This document shows positions 42,275 through 50,737 of a stretch of DNA of 64,000 bases, in pieces (within the stretch, counting starts at the first letter, position 1; the number at the start of each line of letters is the position of its first letter). A model generated the notes under the pieces. That model saw nothing but the letters and a program-made list of their open reading frames with translations. It searched no databases and had not been told where the DNA came from. A program made the position numbers and the translations under genes. The stretch spans positions 62,001 through 126,000 of the forward strand of contig NZ_AP018291.1 in assembly GCF_002368415.1 (NCBI RefSeq), given 5' to 3'. Source of the DNA: Calothrix sp. NIES-4105. Lineage in GTDB: Bacteria > Cyanobacteriota > Cyanobacteriia > Cyanobacteriales > Nostocaceae.

Positions 42275-43090
42275 TCATTCGTTCATGTTGCGGTAAGTTG
42301 CTACTGCTGAAGGAGAACTACGGTTGAGATAACGGAAAATCCAATATTTGAAAATTGTATCCATAACTACTGGAACAGTAGCAATAAACACTGAAATTAA
42401 ACTTTTGTTTTCTGGAAGTCCAAAATGCTGTAAAGTTCCCGCTAAAATGATTTCCCAACCATATGGAGAGTGATAGCCAACAAATATATTAGTAGCAAGA
42501 ATAATAAAAAAAGCTTTCGCAGAATCGCTCAAGCTATAAAATATATCAGTACTAAAGCTTTGAATAGTAGCAAACTGTTGTTTGCTAAAAATACATAATA
42601 AAGTAAATGAGAACAAAGATATTATATCTGCAAAAACATTAACAACTGCATTAATGCTTTCATTTTTGTATTTTTGAGCTAATGCAATAGCCTTTTCTTT
42701 TTCCTTATGCTCTATAATAGCAGGAGAAAGCCCTGGAGTTTTTCCTATAAGTAATTCAAACTCCATTGCTCGCTCAAATCTTCTAAATTCAGTTAAAGCT
42801 CTTTTTTCTTGCGAGGAATTTAAAAAAATCTTGGCTGGTTCTTGATTCCAAAATTTTTTAATTAAAGGATGGATAACAAAATTTTTAGATAAATGATTTA
42901 AAAGTAAGGGGACAATAAAAAGAATTAATAAATAACGGATGGAATTAATCGTCCTTTGACGAGAAGCACGAAATTCCTCAATAGCTTTGTATTCAGCGTT
43001 TGGTTCTAATGCTTGTTTTAACTTTTCTAGAGTCAGCAAGATAGAATGAGGGATAAAACTAAGTTTTTGAGGTTTCGGATTAGGTTTCAT
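42275..43090 (-). CDS. pxcA: PxcA/CemA-family proton extrusion protein
   Basis: 271 residues. The N-terminus is polar and helical (LEKLKQALEPNAEYKAIEEFRASRQRTINSIRYLLIL). Hydrophobic helices lie near 50-68, 150-170, 190-210 and 230-250, ending in the family signature FKYWIFRYLNRSSPSAVATYRNMNE. PxcA/CemA proteins are inner-membrane proteins needed for light-dependent proton or sodium extrusion and CO2-related acidification in cyanobacteria and chloroplasts. This copy is shorter than chromosomal PxcA and lies on a metal island. Box 14 is 127 bp upstream. Confidence 0.75.
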   Translation of the reverse strand: MKPNPKPQKLSFIPHSILLTLEKLKQALEPNAEYKAIEEFRASRQRTINSIRYLLILFIVPLLLNHLSKNFVIHPLIKKFWNQEPAKIFLNSSQEKRALTEFRRFERAMEFELLIGKTPGLSPAIIEHKEKEKAIALAQKYKNESINAVVNVFADIISLFSFTLLCIFSKQQFATIQSFSTDIFYSLSDSAKAFFIILATNIFVGYHSPYGWEIILAGTLQHFGLPENKSLISVFIATVPVVMDTIFKYWIFRYLNRSSPSAVATYRNMNE

Positions 43091-43110
43091 GCTTAATGAA
43101 TATTATAAAA

Positions 43111-43155
43111 TCAAGCTTTTAGCGCTATTGTTTGAATAGCACTAAAAAGCTTGAT
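43111..43155. terminator. long hairpin upstream of pxcA
   Basis: TCAAGCTTTTAGCGCTATT and AATAGCACTAAAAAGCTTGA pair along about 19 bp with a one-base bulge and a 5-base loop. It may terminate leftward read-through from the CDF gene or act in the pxcA leader. Confidence 0.45.
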
Positions 43156-43216
43156 CAGTGTGTGGAGCGAAGCTAAAGCATATAAAGCTTCTATTACTCA
43201 CTATAGTAGATCAAGA

Positions 43217-43233
43217 TGAAATTAAGATGAAAT
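43217..43233 (-). promoter_or_regulatory. TGAAAT-N5-TGAAAT box 14
   Basis: TGAAAT TAAGA TGAAAT, 127 bp upstream of pxcA. Confidence 0.65.
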
Positions 43234-43571
43234 TAGATATCAAATATTAAATATATAGTAGTAATAAAAATCAGACCATTCCGCGCAGCTAGTTTCAGCA
43301 CAAAAATAGTCTGATAAAACATCAGGAGTACAAACATAATGCTTTGTACTTAAATCTATTATAGATGTTTAAAATTAATTTGAGACTATATATTTAAATT
43401 ATTATATTAATTTATTTTATTTTTTAACTTAAGCTAAAGTTAGGTTTGAGATAGTGTAAATAATCTCAAAATACATAACTGAATTCATACAGTAGAGATA
43501 CCCAATTTTGCATCTTTATATTAAAGGTTAAATTATTATATAAAAATTATTTACAATGCTAAAATCTACAA

Positions 43572-44495
43572 TCAAATTTCTCCCTCATTCGCCCTTAAAC
43601 AAGGGTAATCTGCGTCGCCAAACTCGATTTGTAGCGTAGTATGCTCAATGCTAAAATTATCATGAAGTTCGTCATTTACCCTTGCCAAAAAAGCATCACC
43701 AGGATGTCCCTCCGGCATAATTAAGTGAGCAGTAAGAGCTGTCTCAGTAGTACTCATTGCCCAAATGTGTAGATCATGAACGCTACTTACACCAGGAAGT
43801 TCAGATAGGTACAAGCGAACTGCTAACGGTTCTATATTCTCCGGAACAGCATCTGTAATTAAATTCAGCGAGTCTTGTAAAAGTCCCCAGGTTCCAGCTA
43901 CGATCACTACGGTGACTATTAAACTCACTGCTGGGTCAAACCATAATTTACCTGTAATCAAAATTGCAATACCTGCGAATACAACTCCTACAGATACCGC
44001 TGCATCTGCCATTAGATGCAAGAAGGCGCCTCTAATATTTAAGTCGTTCTTGCGCCCGGACAAAAACATCAAAGCACTTAATGTATTGATTGCAACTCCA
44101 ATTGCTGCGACTGTAATTACCGTTACCCCTTCAACAGGTGCAGGGGAGCGAAATCTTTGGATTGCTTCCCAACCAATGCCACCAGAAACAACTAGGAGAA
44201 AAGCAGCGTTTAGCAATGCAGCCAAAATGGAAGAACGTCGCAACCCAAACGTGCGACGTGCTGTCGGACGGCGCCGGACTAGAATACTAGCTCCCCAAGC
44301 AAGTAATAAACCTAGTACATCACTTAGATTGTGACCCGCATCAGCAAGCAATGCAAGGGAGTTAGCAACGATACCGTAAACCGCCTCAATAATCACAAAG
44401 CTGGTATTTAAAGCAACACTGACAACAAACGCGCGGTTGTAATTACCACCTCTACCGTCATGTCTATTTCCTCCGTGGCTGTGACTATGAGACAT
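43572..44495 (-). CDS. cation diffusion facilitator (CzcD-like) 1
   Basis: 307 residues. A His-rich N-terminus (MSHSHSHGG) leads to six membrane helices. The zinc-site residues are HNLSD in helix 2 (near 57) and HLMAD in helix 5 (near 162), plus a C-terminal cytoplasmic domain (VHDLHIWAMSTTETALTAHL). CDF proteins exchange Zn2+ or similar ions for protons at the inner membrane. It is the last gene of the leftward RND-lipoprotein-CDF unit. Confidence 0.88.
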   Translation of the reverse strand: MSHSHSHGGNRHDGRGGNYNRAFVVSVALNTSFVIIEAVYGIVANSLALLADAGHNLSDVLGLLLAWGASILVRRRPTARRTFGLRRSSILAALLNAAFLLVVSGGIGWEAIQRFRSPAPVEGVTVITVAAIGVAINTLSALMFLSGRKNDLNIRGAFLHLMADAAVSVGVVFAGIAILITGKLWFDPAVSLIVTVVIVAGTWGLLQDSLNLITDAVPENIEPLAVRLYLSELPGVSSVHDLHIWAMSTTETALTAHLIMPEGHPGDAFLARVNDELHDNFSIEHTTLQIEFGDADYPCLRANEGEI

Positions 44496-44651
44496 AACTG
44501 CACCTCTTTATTTAATTACTATCAGTGGATAAAATTTCTATGGTTTGACAAGTGACAATTATCAACTAGCTTGCATAAATTTAGGGACAATCAAGTTACC
44601 TAACAAAAAATATTTGATAAAAGATAAAAGCTGTCCCTAAAAGTAATTTGA

Positions 44652-45182
44652 CTATTGTTTAAAGCTAAATCTACCGTTTAGCTTTTCACCACCAACATCC
44701 ACAGTAACTTTCACCTGATATTGACCAGTTGCTTGTTCGGATATTTCCGCTTCATAGTTTTTAGCCTCAGCATTATAAGTAAGAGGAACTGTTTTTTGTT
44801 TCCCATCTGGTGATTGAATATCAGCCGTAATTTTAGCATTGGATACTACTTCATGTTTCTCACCTTTTTTCAAGTAAAAATCTAAATGAGTTCCTTTATC
44901 TTCTTTTTCTGCAACCAATTCTAAATGATATTGACCTGACTCCACAACTTGACCGCCATGTGAATGCTCTTTTCCTTCCTGTGATTCATCGTGTTTATGT
45001 GAATGACCTTTTTCAGAATCACCTGATTTAGCTGTCTCTGTGGTTGAGGTATTTTCAGCTGTTTTAGTAGTGGTTTCTGTTTTCTCCGTAGAAGCATTTT
45101 CTTGAGTACCACCACTACAGGCGCCTAAGAAAATTAATCCCATACTGGCAACGGAAACAACAGCTATTTTTAGAAGTTTCAT
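44652..45182 (-). CDS. His-rich periplasmic lipoprotein
   Basis: 176 residues from ATG 45182, with GAGGAG seven bases upstream. Lipobox IFLGAC, then a Thr/Glu-rich linker, a metal-binding stretch (KGHSHKHDESQEGKEHSHGG) and a beta-rich C-terminal domain. It lies between the RND pump and the CDF gene and probably binds metal in the periplasm to hand it to the pump. Its size and fold are not those of a membrane-fusion protein, and no such gene is seen in the window. Confidence 0.65.
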   Translation of the reverse strand: MKLLKIAVVSVASMGLIFLGACSGGTQENASTEKTETTTKTAENTSTTETAKSGDSEKGHSHKHDESQEGKEHSHGGQVVESGQYHLELVAEKEDKGTHLDFYLKKGEKHEVVSNAKITADIQSPDGKQKTVPLTYNAEAKNYEAEISEQATGQYQVKVTVDVGGEKLNGRFSFKQ

Positions 45183-45302
45183 TCGTTTACTCCTCATCGT
45201 GTAAAACTAACATTTGATAATATAACATATTTAATGCTTATAACAAGTGAATTGATAGGTTTACTATTTATTATGATTACCGATATATAACTAAGAAAAA
45301 TA

Positions 45303-48300
45303 TCATGATGTAATTGAACCTTGAGGAATTTCTCTATCATGTATTTTTGCAACCTTTTTTGGAATCACAAATCTAGCAAATAGTATGTAGCAAGCTGGGA
45401 GTACTAGTAAAGTTAAAGCTGTGGAGGTAAACAAACCACCTAAGACCACAATTGCTAGCGGCTGAAGAATTTCTTTACCAGCCCCACCACCAATAACCAG
45501 TGGAACCATGCCTAAAGCAGATGCAAAAGCTGTCATTAAAATTGCAGCTAATCGCTCCATTGAGCCTTCCATTAAAACTTCTCGCAAAGGTTCCCCATGT
45601 GCTAACCGAGCATTATAGTTTTCAACTAATAAAAGTCCATTACGTGCTGCAACACCAAATAAAGTAATAAATCCAACCATTGATGCTACAGAAAGAATGC
45701 CACCAGTTAAAGCAATAGAAATTACACCGCCAATTAACGCCAATGGCAAGTTAATTAAAATCATAATCGTGGCAGGAATTGATTTAACTGCGAAATAAAG
45801 TATAACTGCAATAGCTATAAACGATAATAATCCTGCCCAAATTAAAGTGTTTGTCGCTCCTTCTTGTGCTTCAAATTGACCGCCATATTCTATATAATAT
45901 CCAGGTGGCAATTGTACCTGTTGCTTAACTTTTTCTCTAATTTCTTTAATTACTGAACCTAAATCTCGTCCTGCAACGTTGCTTGATACAACTATATATC
46001 TAGAAACATTTTCGCGGTTGATGGTATTGGGACCTTTGCCATAGTCAATTTTTGCAACTTGACCCAAGGGAATTTTGCCTACATTAGAGGAGGTTGAAAG
46101 TGGAGGAGTATCTATTAATAAATTACGAATTACTTCTAAATTACTGCGGTATTTTTCTTGCAACCAAACCACCATGTCAAAGGTTTGTTGTTGTTCCAAC
46201 ACTTGGGAAACAACTCGACCATTGAGTGCGGTTTCTACTTCTTCTGATAATTCCCCAATTGTTAAACCATAACGTGCAGCCGCATTACGGTCAAATTGAA
46301 TTTGTACTTGTTTCATTGGCACCTGGGGTTCAAGTTGCAAGTCAGCTAAACCTTGAATTTGCCCCATTGTTGACTGTACTTGTTGTCCAAGGCTACGGAG
46401 TTGTTCCAAGTCGGGACCAAAAATTTTAACTGCGATCGCGCTCCTTACTCCCGACAACACCTCATCCATCCGGTGCGAAATAAAACCACCAATGTTAACA
46501 ACTACTCCAGGAACTTTTTCAAATTCTTTACGAATTGTTTCAATTGTTTCATCCCGGTCTTTTGCTCCCTCTTCACTTAGTTGCACATCAAGTTCTGCGG
46601 AGTTAACACCTGCTACCTCTGTATCCCCCTGCGCGCGCCCGGAGCGTAATTGAGCGGTTTCAACCCCAGGATTTTTCTTTAAGGCTTCCTCAATCGCTAA
46701 CCCTACTTGATTGGTTGCTTCTAGCGATTCACCAGGCATAAGAACTGCGGCAATGACCAATGAACGGTCTTTAAATTCTGGTAAAAATACTTGCCCTAAG
46801 CCTTGTAAAATTACGACTGAGGCTACAAAAGCTGCTAACGCTGCTACCAAAATAATTTTGGGGCGCCGCAAGGAAAATTTTAACGCTGGACTATATATTT
46901 TATGCGTTTGTTTTTCTAACCAAGTTTCCGTACTCGGCAATTTTACATTTACTAACAACAAGGCGCACATCGCTGGAGTCAATGTTAAAGCTACCAAAGT
47001 GGAAGCAGCGATAGACAACAGATACGCTAACCCCATTGGTGCAAAAATTCGCCCTTCCACACCAGAAAGGGCAAAAATCGGTGCAAAGACAACGGCAATA
47101 ATAATTGTCGCGAAAAGCACACTGACACGTACTTCTACAGAACCATTGAAAACTACTTGAAATGGTGGAACTGGGTTTCCTGCAAGTTGGTTTTCTCGCA
47201 GACGACGGTAGACGTTTTCCATGTCAACAATTGCGTCATCTACCACAGAACCAATCGCGACAACGAGTCCCCCTAAAGTCATGGTGTTAATACCTTGTCC
47301 CATCCAGTTGAGAATCATCATTCCTAACAACAATGAGACGGGTAAAGCACTTAAACTAATAATTACCGTCCGCCAATTCATCAGAAATAAAATCAGTATG
47401 ATGGAGACGATAATAGTACCGTCACGCAAAGCTTCTTCAACATTTTTGATAGATGCTTCGATAAAATCTTCTTGGCGGAAAGTCGTTGTAATTTTGACAT
47501 CTTTAGGTAAACCAGCTTTAATCTCTTCCATTGCTGCTTCAACAGCTTTTGTTACCTTTGGCGTATCTGCTGTTGGTTGTTTATTAACAGTTAAAATCAC
47601 TGCTGGTTTGCCCCCAAAACTACCGTCGCCGCGTTTCAGGGCTGCACCAATTTGCACATCTGCGACTTGTTCTAGCAAAACTGGCGTACCGTTAGTAGCT
47701 TTAATTACCGATTTTTTTAACTGTTCGATAGACTCAATTCGTCCTACACCACGTACCAACGTTTCTTGGTCGGGAGTAATTAAAAATCCTCCTGGTGCAT
47801 TGGCGTTCGCTGCTTGTGCAGCTTTAGTAACATCATTAAGGGAAACATTAAATGCTTTTAATCTATCTGGGTTAACTAATACTTGATACTGACGCTCATC
47901 ACCGCCAAATATAACGATATTACTAACACCAGGGACAGCTAAAAGACGGTTTTTCACTTGCCAATTGACAATGCGCCAAACCTCCATATTTGGAGTGGCA
48001 TCGGAGGTAAAAGCGTATTTAACAGTCCATCCCAATGGCGAACTAACGGGAAGAATTTCTGGGTCAGATACACCTTGCGGTAATTGACTGCGTGCTTGTT
48101 GCAACCTTTCCGTCACTAACTGACGCGCACGATAAATATCCGTATTCAAGGCAAACGTGACTCTAACTGCAGAAAGTCCAACAGCCGAAGAAGACCGTAA
48201 TGTTTCCAGTCCTGGAGTTCCGTTAATTGAACTTTCGATTGGACGAGTCACCAAAGACTCTACTTCCTCCGGCGCCAGTCCTGGGGCTTCCGTCATAATC

Positions 48301-48443
48301 TCCACTTGGGGTGGGGCAAAGTTAGGAAATACATCCAACGGCATTTGTTGGAGAGTACGGAAGCCCCAGAAGCTAATAATTATAGATGCGAATACAATCA
48401 GCCAACGTTGGGCTATAGACCATTTAACTATAGAATTGAGCAT
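45303..48443 (-). CDS. heavy-metal RND efflux pump (CzcA-type)
   Basis: 1046 residues with the usual two-fold RND plan: 12 membrane helices, two large periplasmic loops and the N-terminal NFAPPQVEIMTEAPGLAPEEVE pore motif. The proton-relay segment in helix 4 reads VVAIGSVVDDAIVDMENVYRRL (near 394) and the second half is NLPLALIGG...ASMVGFITLFGVAARNGLLLVENY. HME-RND pumps export divalent metals such as Co, Zn, Ni or Cd to the outside through a TolC-type channel. The exact metal cannot be set from helix 4. Box 15 lies 86 bp upstream. The channel is probably the product of 32390-33853. Confidence 0.9.
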   Translation of the reverse strand: MLNSIVKWSIAQRWLIVFASIIISFWGFRTLQQMPLDVFPNFAPPQVEIMTEAPGLAPEEVESLVTRPIESSINGTPGLETLRSSSAVGLSAVRVTFALNTDIYRARQLVTERLQQARSQLPQGVSDPEILPVSSPLGWTVKYAFTSDATPNMEVWRIVNWQVKNRLLAVPGVSNIVIFGGDERQYQVLVNPDRLKAFNVSLNDVTKAAQAANANAPGGFLITPDQETLVRGVGRIESIEQLKKSVIKATNGTPVLLEQVADVQIGAALKRGDGSFGGKPAVILTVNKQPTADTPKVTKAVEAAMEEIKAGLPKDVKITTTFRQEDFIEASIKNVEEALRDGTIIVSIILILFLMNWRTVIISLSALPVSLLLGMMILNWMGQGINTMTLGGLVVAIGSVVDDAIVDMENVYRRLRENQLAGNPVPPFQVVFNGSVEVRVSVLFATIIIAVVFAPIFALSGVEGRIFAPMGLAYLLSIAASTLVALTLTPAMCALLLVNVKLPSTETWLEKQTHKIYSPALKFSLRRPKIILVAALAAFVASVVILQGLGQVFLPEFKDRSLVIAAVLMPGESLEATNQVGLAIEEALKKNPGVETAQLRSGRAQGDTEVAGVNSAELDVQLSEEGAKDRDETIETIRKEFEKVPGVVVNIGGFISHRMDEVLSGVRSAIAVKIFGPDLEQLRSLGQQVQSTMGQIQGLADLQLEPQVPMKQVQIQFDRNAAARYGLTIGELSEEVETALNGRVVSQVLEQQQTFDMVVWLQEKYRSNLEVIRNLLIDTPPLSTSSNVGKIPLGQVAKIDYGKGPNTINRENVSRYIVVSSNVAGRDLGSVIKEIREKVKQQVQLPPGYYIEYGGQFEAQEGATNTLIWAGLLSFIAIAVILYFAVKSIPATIMILINLPLALIGGVISIALTGGILSVASMVGFITLFGVAARNGLLLVENYNARLAHGEPLREVLMEGSMERLAAILMTAFASALGMVPLVIGGGAGKEILQPLAIVVLGGLFTSTALTLLVLPACYILFARFVIPKKVAKIHDREIPQGSITS

Positions 48444-48528
48444 TTTTAGACCCTGTGGGGGATACCAATTTGCGAATGTAAGTACTCAGTGAAATATAAA
48501 GTGCTTTCTCTACTCTCCCAAATCAAGA

Positions 48529-48545
48529 TGAAATTGGGATGAAAT
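48529..48545 (-). promoter_or_regulatory. TGAAAT-N5-TGAAAT box 15
   Basis: TGAAAT TGGGA TGAAAT, 86 bp upstream of the RND pump. A third partial half (CCAAAT CAAGA) precedes it at the same 11-bp step. Confidence 0.7.
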
Positions 48546-48627
48546 TTAAAAAATAAAGCGCCGTTAATTGAAAAAATTGCCGTAAAGCTGCTATAACCCT
48601 GATGCGGCAGTTATAAGCCTTTTGTAT

Positions 48628-48675
48628 CAGGTGTAGCTTTATTAGCAATTTTTAACGCTGCACGAGTCTTCAAGT
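48628..48675 (+). pseudogene. relic of a Zn/Cd ATPase C-terminus
   Basis: GGTGTAGCTTTATTAGCAAT and the next ~20 bases match the 3' end of the ATPase gene at 52695-52735, encoding GVALLAIFNA-R. Nothing else of the gene remains. Confidence 0.55.
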
Positions 48676-48877
48676 CGGTTGAAGGTTGACTGTAAATATT
48701 TATTAACTACGATAAATATTTGTTTTATAAGCGAATAATTATAAAACTTAACAAAAAGAGAGTTTTTATACCAGTAAAATATTTAAATATCTTAAATGTA
48801 ATATAAATTACTAAATGTTGATACAAGTTGCTTAGATTATATAACATAATATGTAAGCCTTGTTAATCGTTAAATTT

Positions 48878-49597
48878 ATGGAGTTATCCTTGGCAAACAC
48901 ATTACTAAGTGTGCTGACATATACTCTAATCCCTGTTACCGCTACAGTTATAGGTGGAATTATTGCTGCATGGCGCCTTCCTAGCCCAATAGCCAGAAGC
49001 TTAATTCAACATTTTGCAGCAGGGGTTGTATTTGCGGCAGCAGCAGGGGAGTTATTGCCAGATGTCGTTCATGAAAAGTCACCAGTTGCAGTGATTCTGG
49101 GTGGAACTATTGGTGTAATTTTGATGCTAGGTGTGAAGGCACTAACAAAAAAATCAGAAGGTTCGATGAGTCTAATTACAACGGTGGGTGTAGATGTTTT
49201 GATTGATGGTTTGATTATTGGTATCGGATTTGCAGCAGGTGCCAAAGAAGGTATTCTACTTACGATAGCTCTTACTATTGAACTATTATTTCTCAGCTTA
49301 TCGGTGTCAGCTAATCTTAGCAAAGAAAATGCAACACCTAGACGATTAATTATGATAACGCTTTTGATGGCTCTGCTTTTGCCAACAGGTGCATCTGTAG
49401 GAGTAATTTTATTAGGAGGGCTTTCTGGGGCTGCATTAGCTACATTTCTTGCAACTGGATTGGTCGCTTTGCTCTACCTTGTAACAGAGGAGCTTTTGGT
49501 TGAAGCACACGAAATTCCAGATACTCCATTATCTACCGCAATATTCTTTGTTGGATTTTTACTATTAATTGCAATAGAAGAAGTGGTCAAACAATGA
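48878..49597 (+). CDS. ZIP-family metal transporter
   Basis: About 239 residues from ATG 48878. TTG 48890 has GGAG just upstream and may be the true start; TTG 48860 is longer. About seven to eight hydrophobic helices carry ZIP-like metal-site segments: HFAAGVVFAAAAGELLPDVV, VGVDVLIDGLIIGIGFAAG and EELLVEAHE. ZIP proteins move Zn2+ or Fe2+ toward the cytoplasm, though some bacterial members act differently. It is rightward, alone and without a box. Confidence 0.75.
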   Translation: MELSLANTLLSVLTYTLIPVTATVIGGIIAAWRLPSPIARSLIQHFAAGVVFAAAAGELLPDVVHEKSPVAVILGGTIGVILMLGVKALTKKSEGSMSLITTVGVDVLIDGLIIGIGFAAGAKEGILLTIALTIELLFLSLSVSANLSKENATPRRLIMITLLMALLLPTGASVGVILLGGLSGAALATFLATGLVALLYLVTEELLVEAHEIPDTPLSTAIFFVGFLLLIAIEEVVKQ

Positions 49598-49654
49598 AAA
49601 TTTACTCGAAATTGAAATTTATTAATAAGTATTTTATTTGTACCAATTATTCTG

Positions 49655-49852
49655 TTAATGCGCTGGCTTTGGACAGAAAACGGAAATGGCGTGCGGGATA
49701 ACGCGGAAGTTTGCTGTTGTCTGAGATACCAGTTCTCCATCAGCATCAATTAAGTAGGGTTTTTTGGAAGTATAAATTTCAATCTCTGGCGCCGATAAAG
49801 TGTGAACATTATATCGAGTTGCGAGGTTTCCTTGCCTAATTGCCAAAGCCAT
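49655..49852 (-). pseudogene. 3' fragment of a diacylglycerol kinase-like gene
   Basis: The 65 residues match, by pattern, the C-terminal strand pair of the lipid-kinase (YegS/DagK) fold: VHTLSAPEIEIYTS, LIDADGELV and FRVIPHAISVFCP. The catalytic domain is missing. Box 16 lies 117 bp upstream, so it is a former regulon member or a chance join. Confidence 0.45.
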
Positions 49853-49968
49853 TCAGTGAAGTGGAAAGTTAACCCCACCGAATACTTTGTTTAGGTTGAG
49901 TGCAGCAGCTTGAATGACAAAACTACAATAGTACTACTGAGCTTATTACCTAGTTTTGCAGACAAAAA

Positions 49969-49985
49969 TGAAATCAAGATGAAAT
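49969..49985 (-). promoter_or_regulatory. TGAAAT-N5-TGAAAT box 16
   Basis: TGAAAT CAAGA TGAAAT, pointing at the kinase-like fragment. Confidence 0.55.
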
Positions 49986-50064
49986 TAGAAGCGAACCGAA
50001 AAACCTACAAAAGGATTATTGACGATGAAATTAGAATAATTTTTTTAACAACCCAAAGTAAACA

Positions 50065-50192
50065 TAATACTGCTCTGTTAAGGAAAAAAGAGGGTAAAAG
50101 AAGAGAAAATAGTTTACTTGTATCAATTGCTAGCATAATTACTTAATTCTCTTTATTCTACTGCTCACGCTTTTTTTAACCGAGCAATATTG
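50065..50192. mobile_element. degenerate MITE related to 22842-22932
   Basis: The left end ATAATACTGCTCTGTTAAG (from 50066) and right end TTTAACCGAGCAATATTG resemble the 18-bp inverted repeats of the first MITE with a few changes. No clear target-site duplication remains. Box 17 lies 22 bp to its right. Confidence 0.5.
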
Positions 50193-50214
50193 AAAGTGAG
50201 CAAGCATATGAAAA

Positions 50215-50231
50215 TGAAATTGAGATGAAAT
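50215..50231 (-). promoter_or_regulatory. TGAAAT-N5-TGAAAT box 17
   Basis: TGAAAT TGAGA TGAAAT, pointing left into the degenerate MITE; 147 bp before the rightward Cys-rich gene. Confidence 0.5.
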
Positions 50232-50377
50232 TGTTATGCTTCATTAGTAACAGATATTTATTATTTTTTATTGCTTCATTAGGATGATGTAAATATGCTG
50301 AAAGTTTTTTACTGTGGGGTTTAAAGGCATAAATACTGCCTTATTAAAAATTGATGATTTGAAGTAGGAGGTAAATT

Positions 50378-50527
50378 ATGGCTACCACTCAATCTCAACA
50401 ATCCCAACTTGAAACTTGTATCGATAATTGTTTTGATTGTCTATGCGATTGCGAGTACTGTGCTAATTTTTGCCTAAATAGTCACAGTTTCAATAGGATT
50501 AGTACATTATCTTCAAGAATACTATAA
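50378..50527 (+). CDS. 49-residue cysteine-rich metal-binding protein (Csp-like start)
   Basis: ATG 50378 is preceded by AGGAGG with a 7-base spacer, the best ribosome binding site of the region. The peptide has seven cysteines in 19 residues (LETCIDNCFDCLCDCEYCANFCL), resembling the first helix of four-helix-bundle copper-storage proteins (Csp/DUF326). The remaining 17 residues do not resemble that family. It is either a metallothionein-like mini-protein or a Csp gene cut short. It precedes the Zn/Cd ATPase by 210 bp. Confidence 0.6.
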   Translation: MATTQSQQSQLETCIDNCFDCLCDCEYCANFCLNSHSFNRISTLSSRIL

Positions 50528-50737
50528 AACAATACTTATGTATTGCAGTAAAAAATGGAATTAAATTTAAATAAATAGTATATTTTTATACTTATATACG
50601 AAAAGTGAATGGGGTTAAGCTCAATCTCGGTAAGCATAGTAGCCGAAAAGGAGTAAATTCTGGCGCTAGGCTTGAAGATTGTTAGCTATACTGTAATATA
50701 TGAATAGTTGTTCAATTATTAAATCAAATTGTTGAAA
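50528..50737. other. AT-rich leader region of the Zn/Cd ATPase
   Basis: No terminator or known operator is clear between the Cys-rich gene and the ATPase, so read-through is possible. Confidence 0.35.

Larger units (their letters stand above)
43091..43571. other. intergenic with hairpin and box 14
   Basis: A hairpin (43111-43155) and box 14 lie here; the remainder is AT-rich with no ORF. Confidence 0.5.
48444..48877. other. intergenic with box 15 and an ATPase relic
   Basis: Box 15, then a ~48-bp relic of a Zn/Cd ATPase 3' end at 48628-48675; the remainder is AT-rich. Confidence 0.5.
49853..50377. other. non-coding stretch with boxes 16 and 17 and a degenerate MITE
   Basis: Box 16 (49969), the degenerate MITE (50065-50192) and box 17 (50215) lie here. 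A 78-codon rightward frame runs through box 16 and the MITE and is probably not a gene. Confidence 0.5.

Noticed and set aside
47221-47886. 221-codon frame antisense to the RND pump
   Set aside because: A shadow of the pump gene's codon pattern; the RND protein on the other strand is unambiguous.
49910-50146. 78-codon rightward ORF
   Set aside because: It runs through regulatory box 16 and the degenerate MITE; no ribosome binding site or motif.
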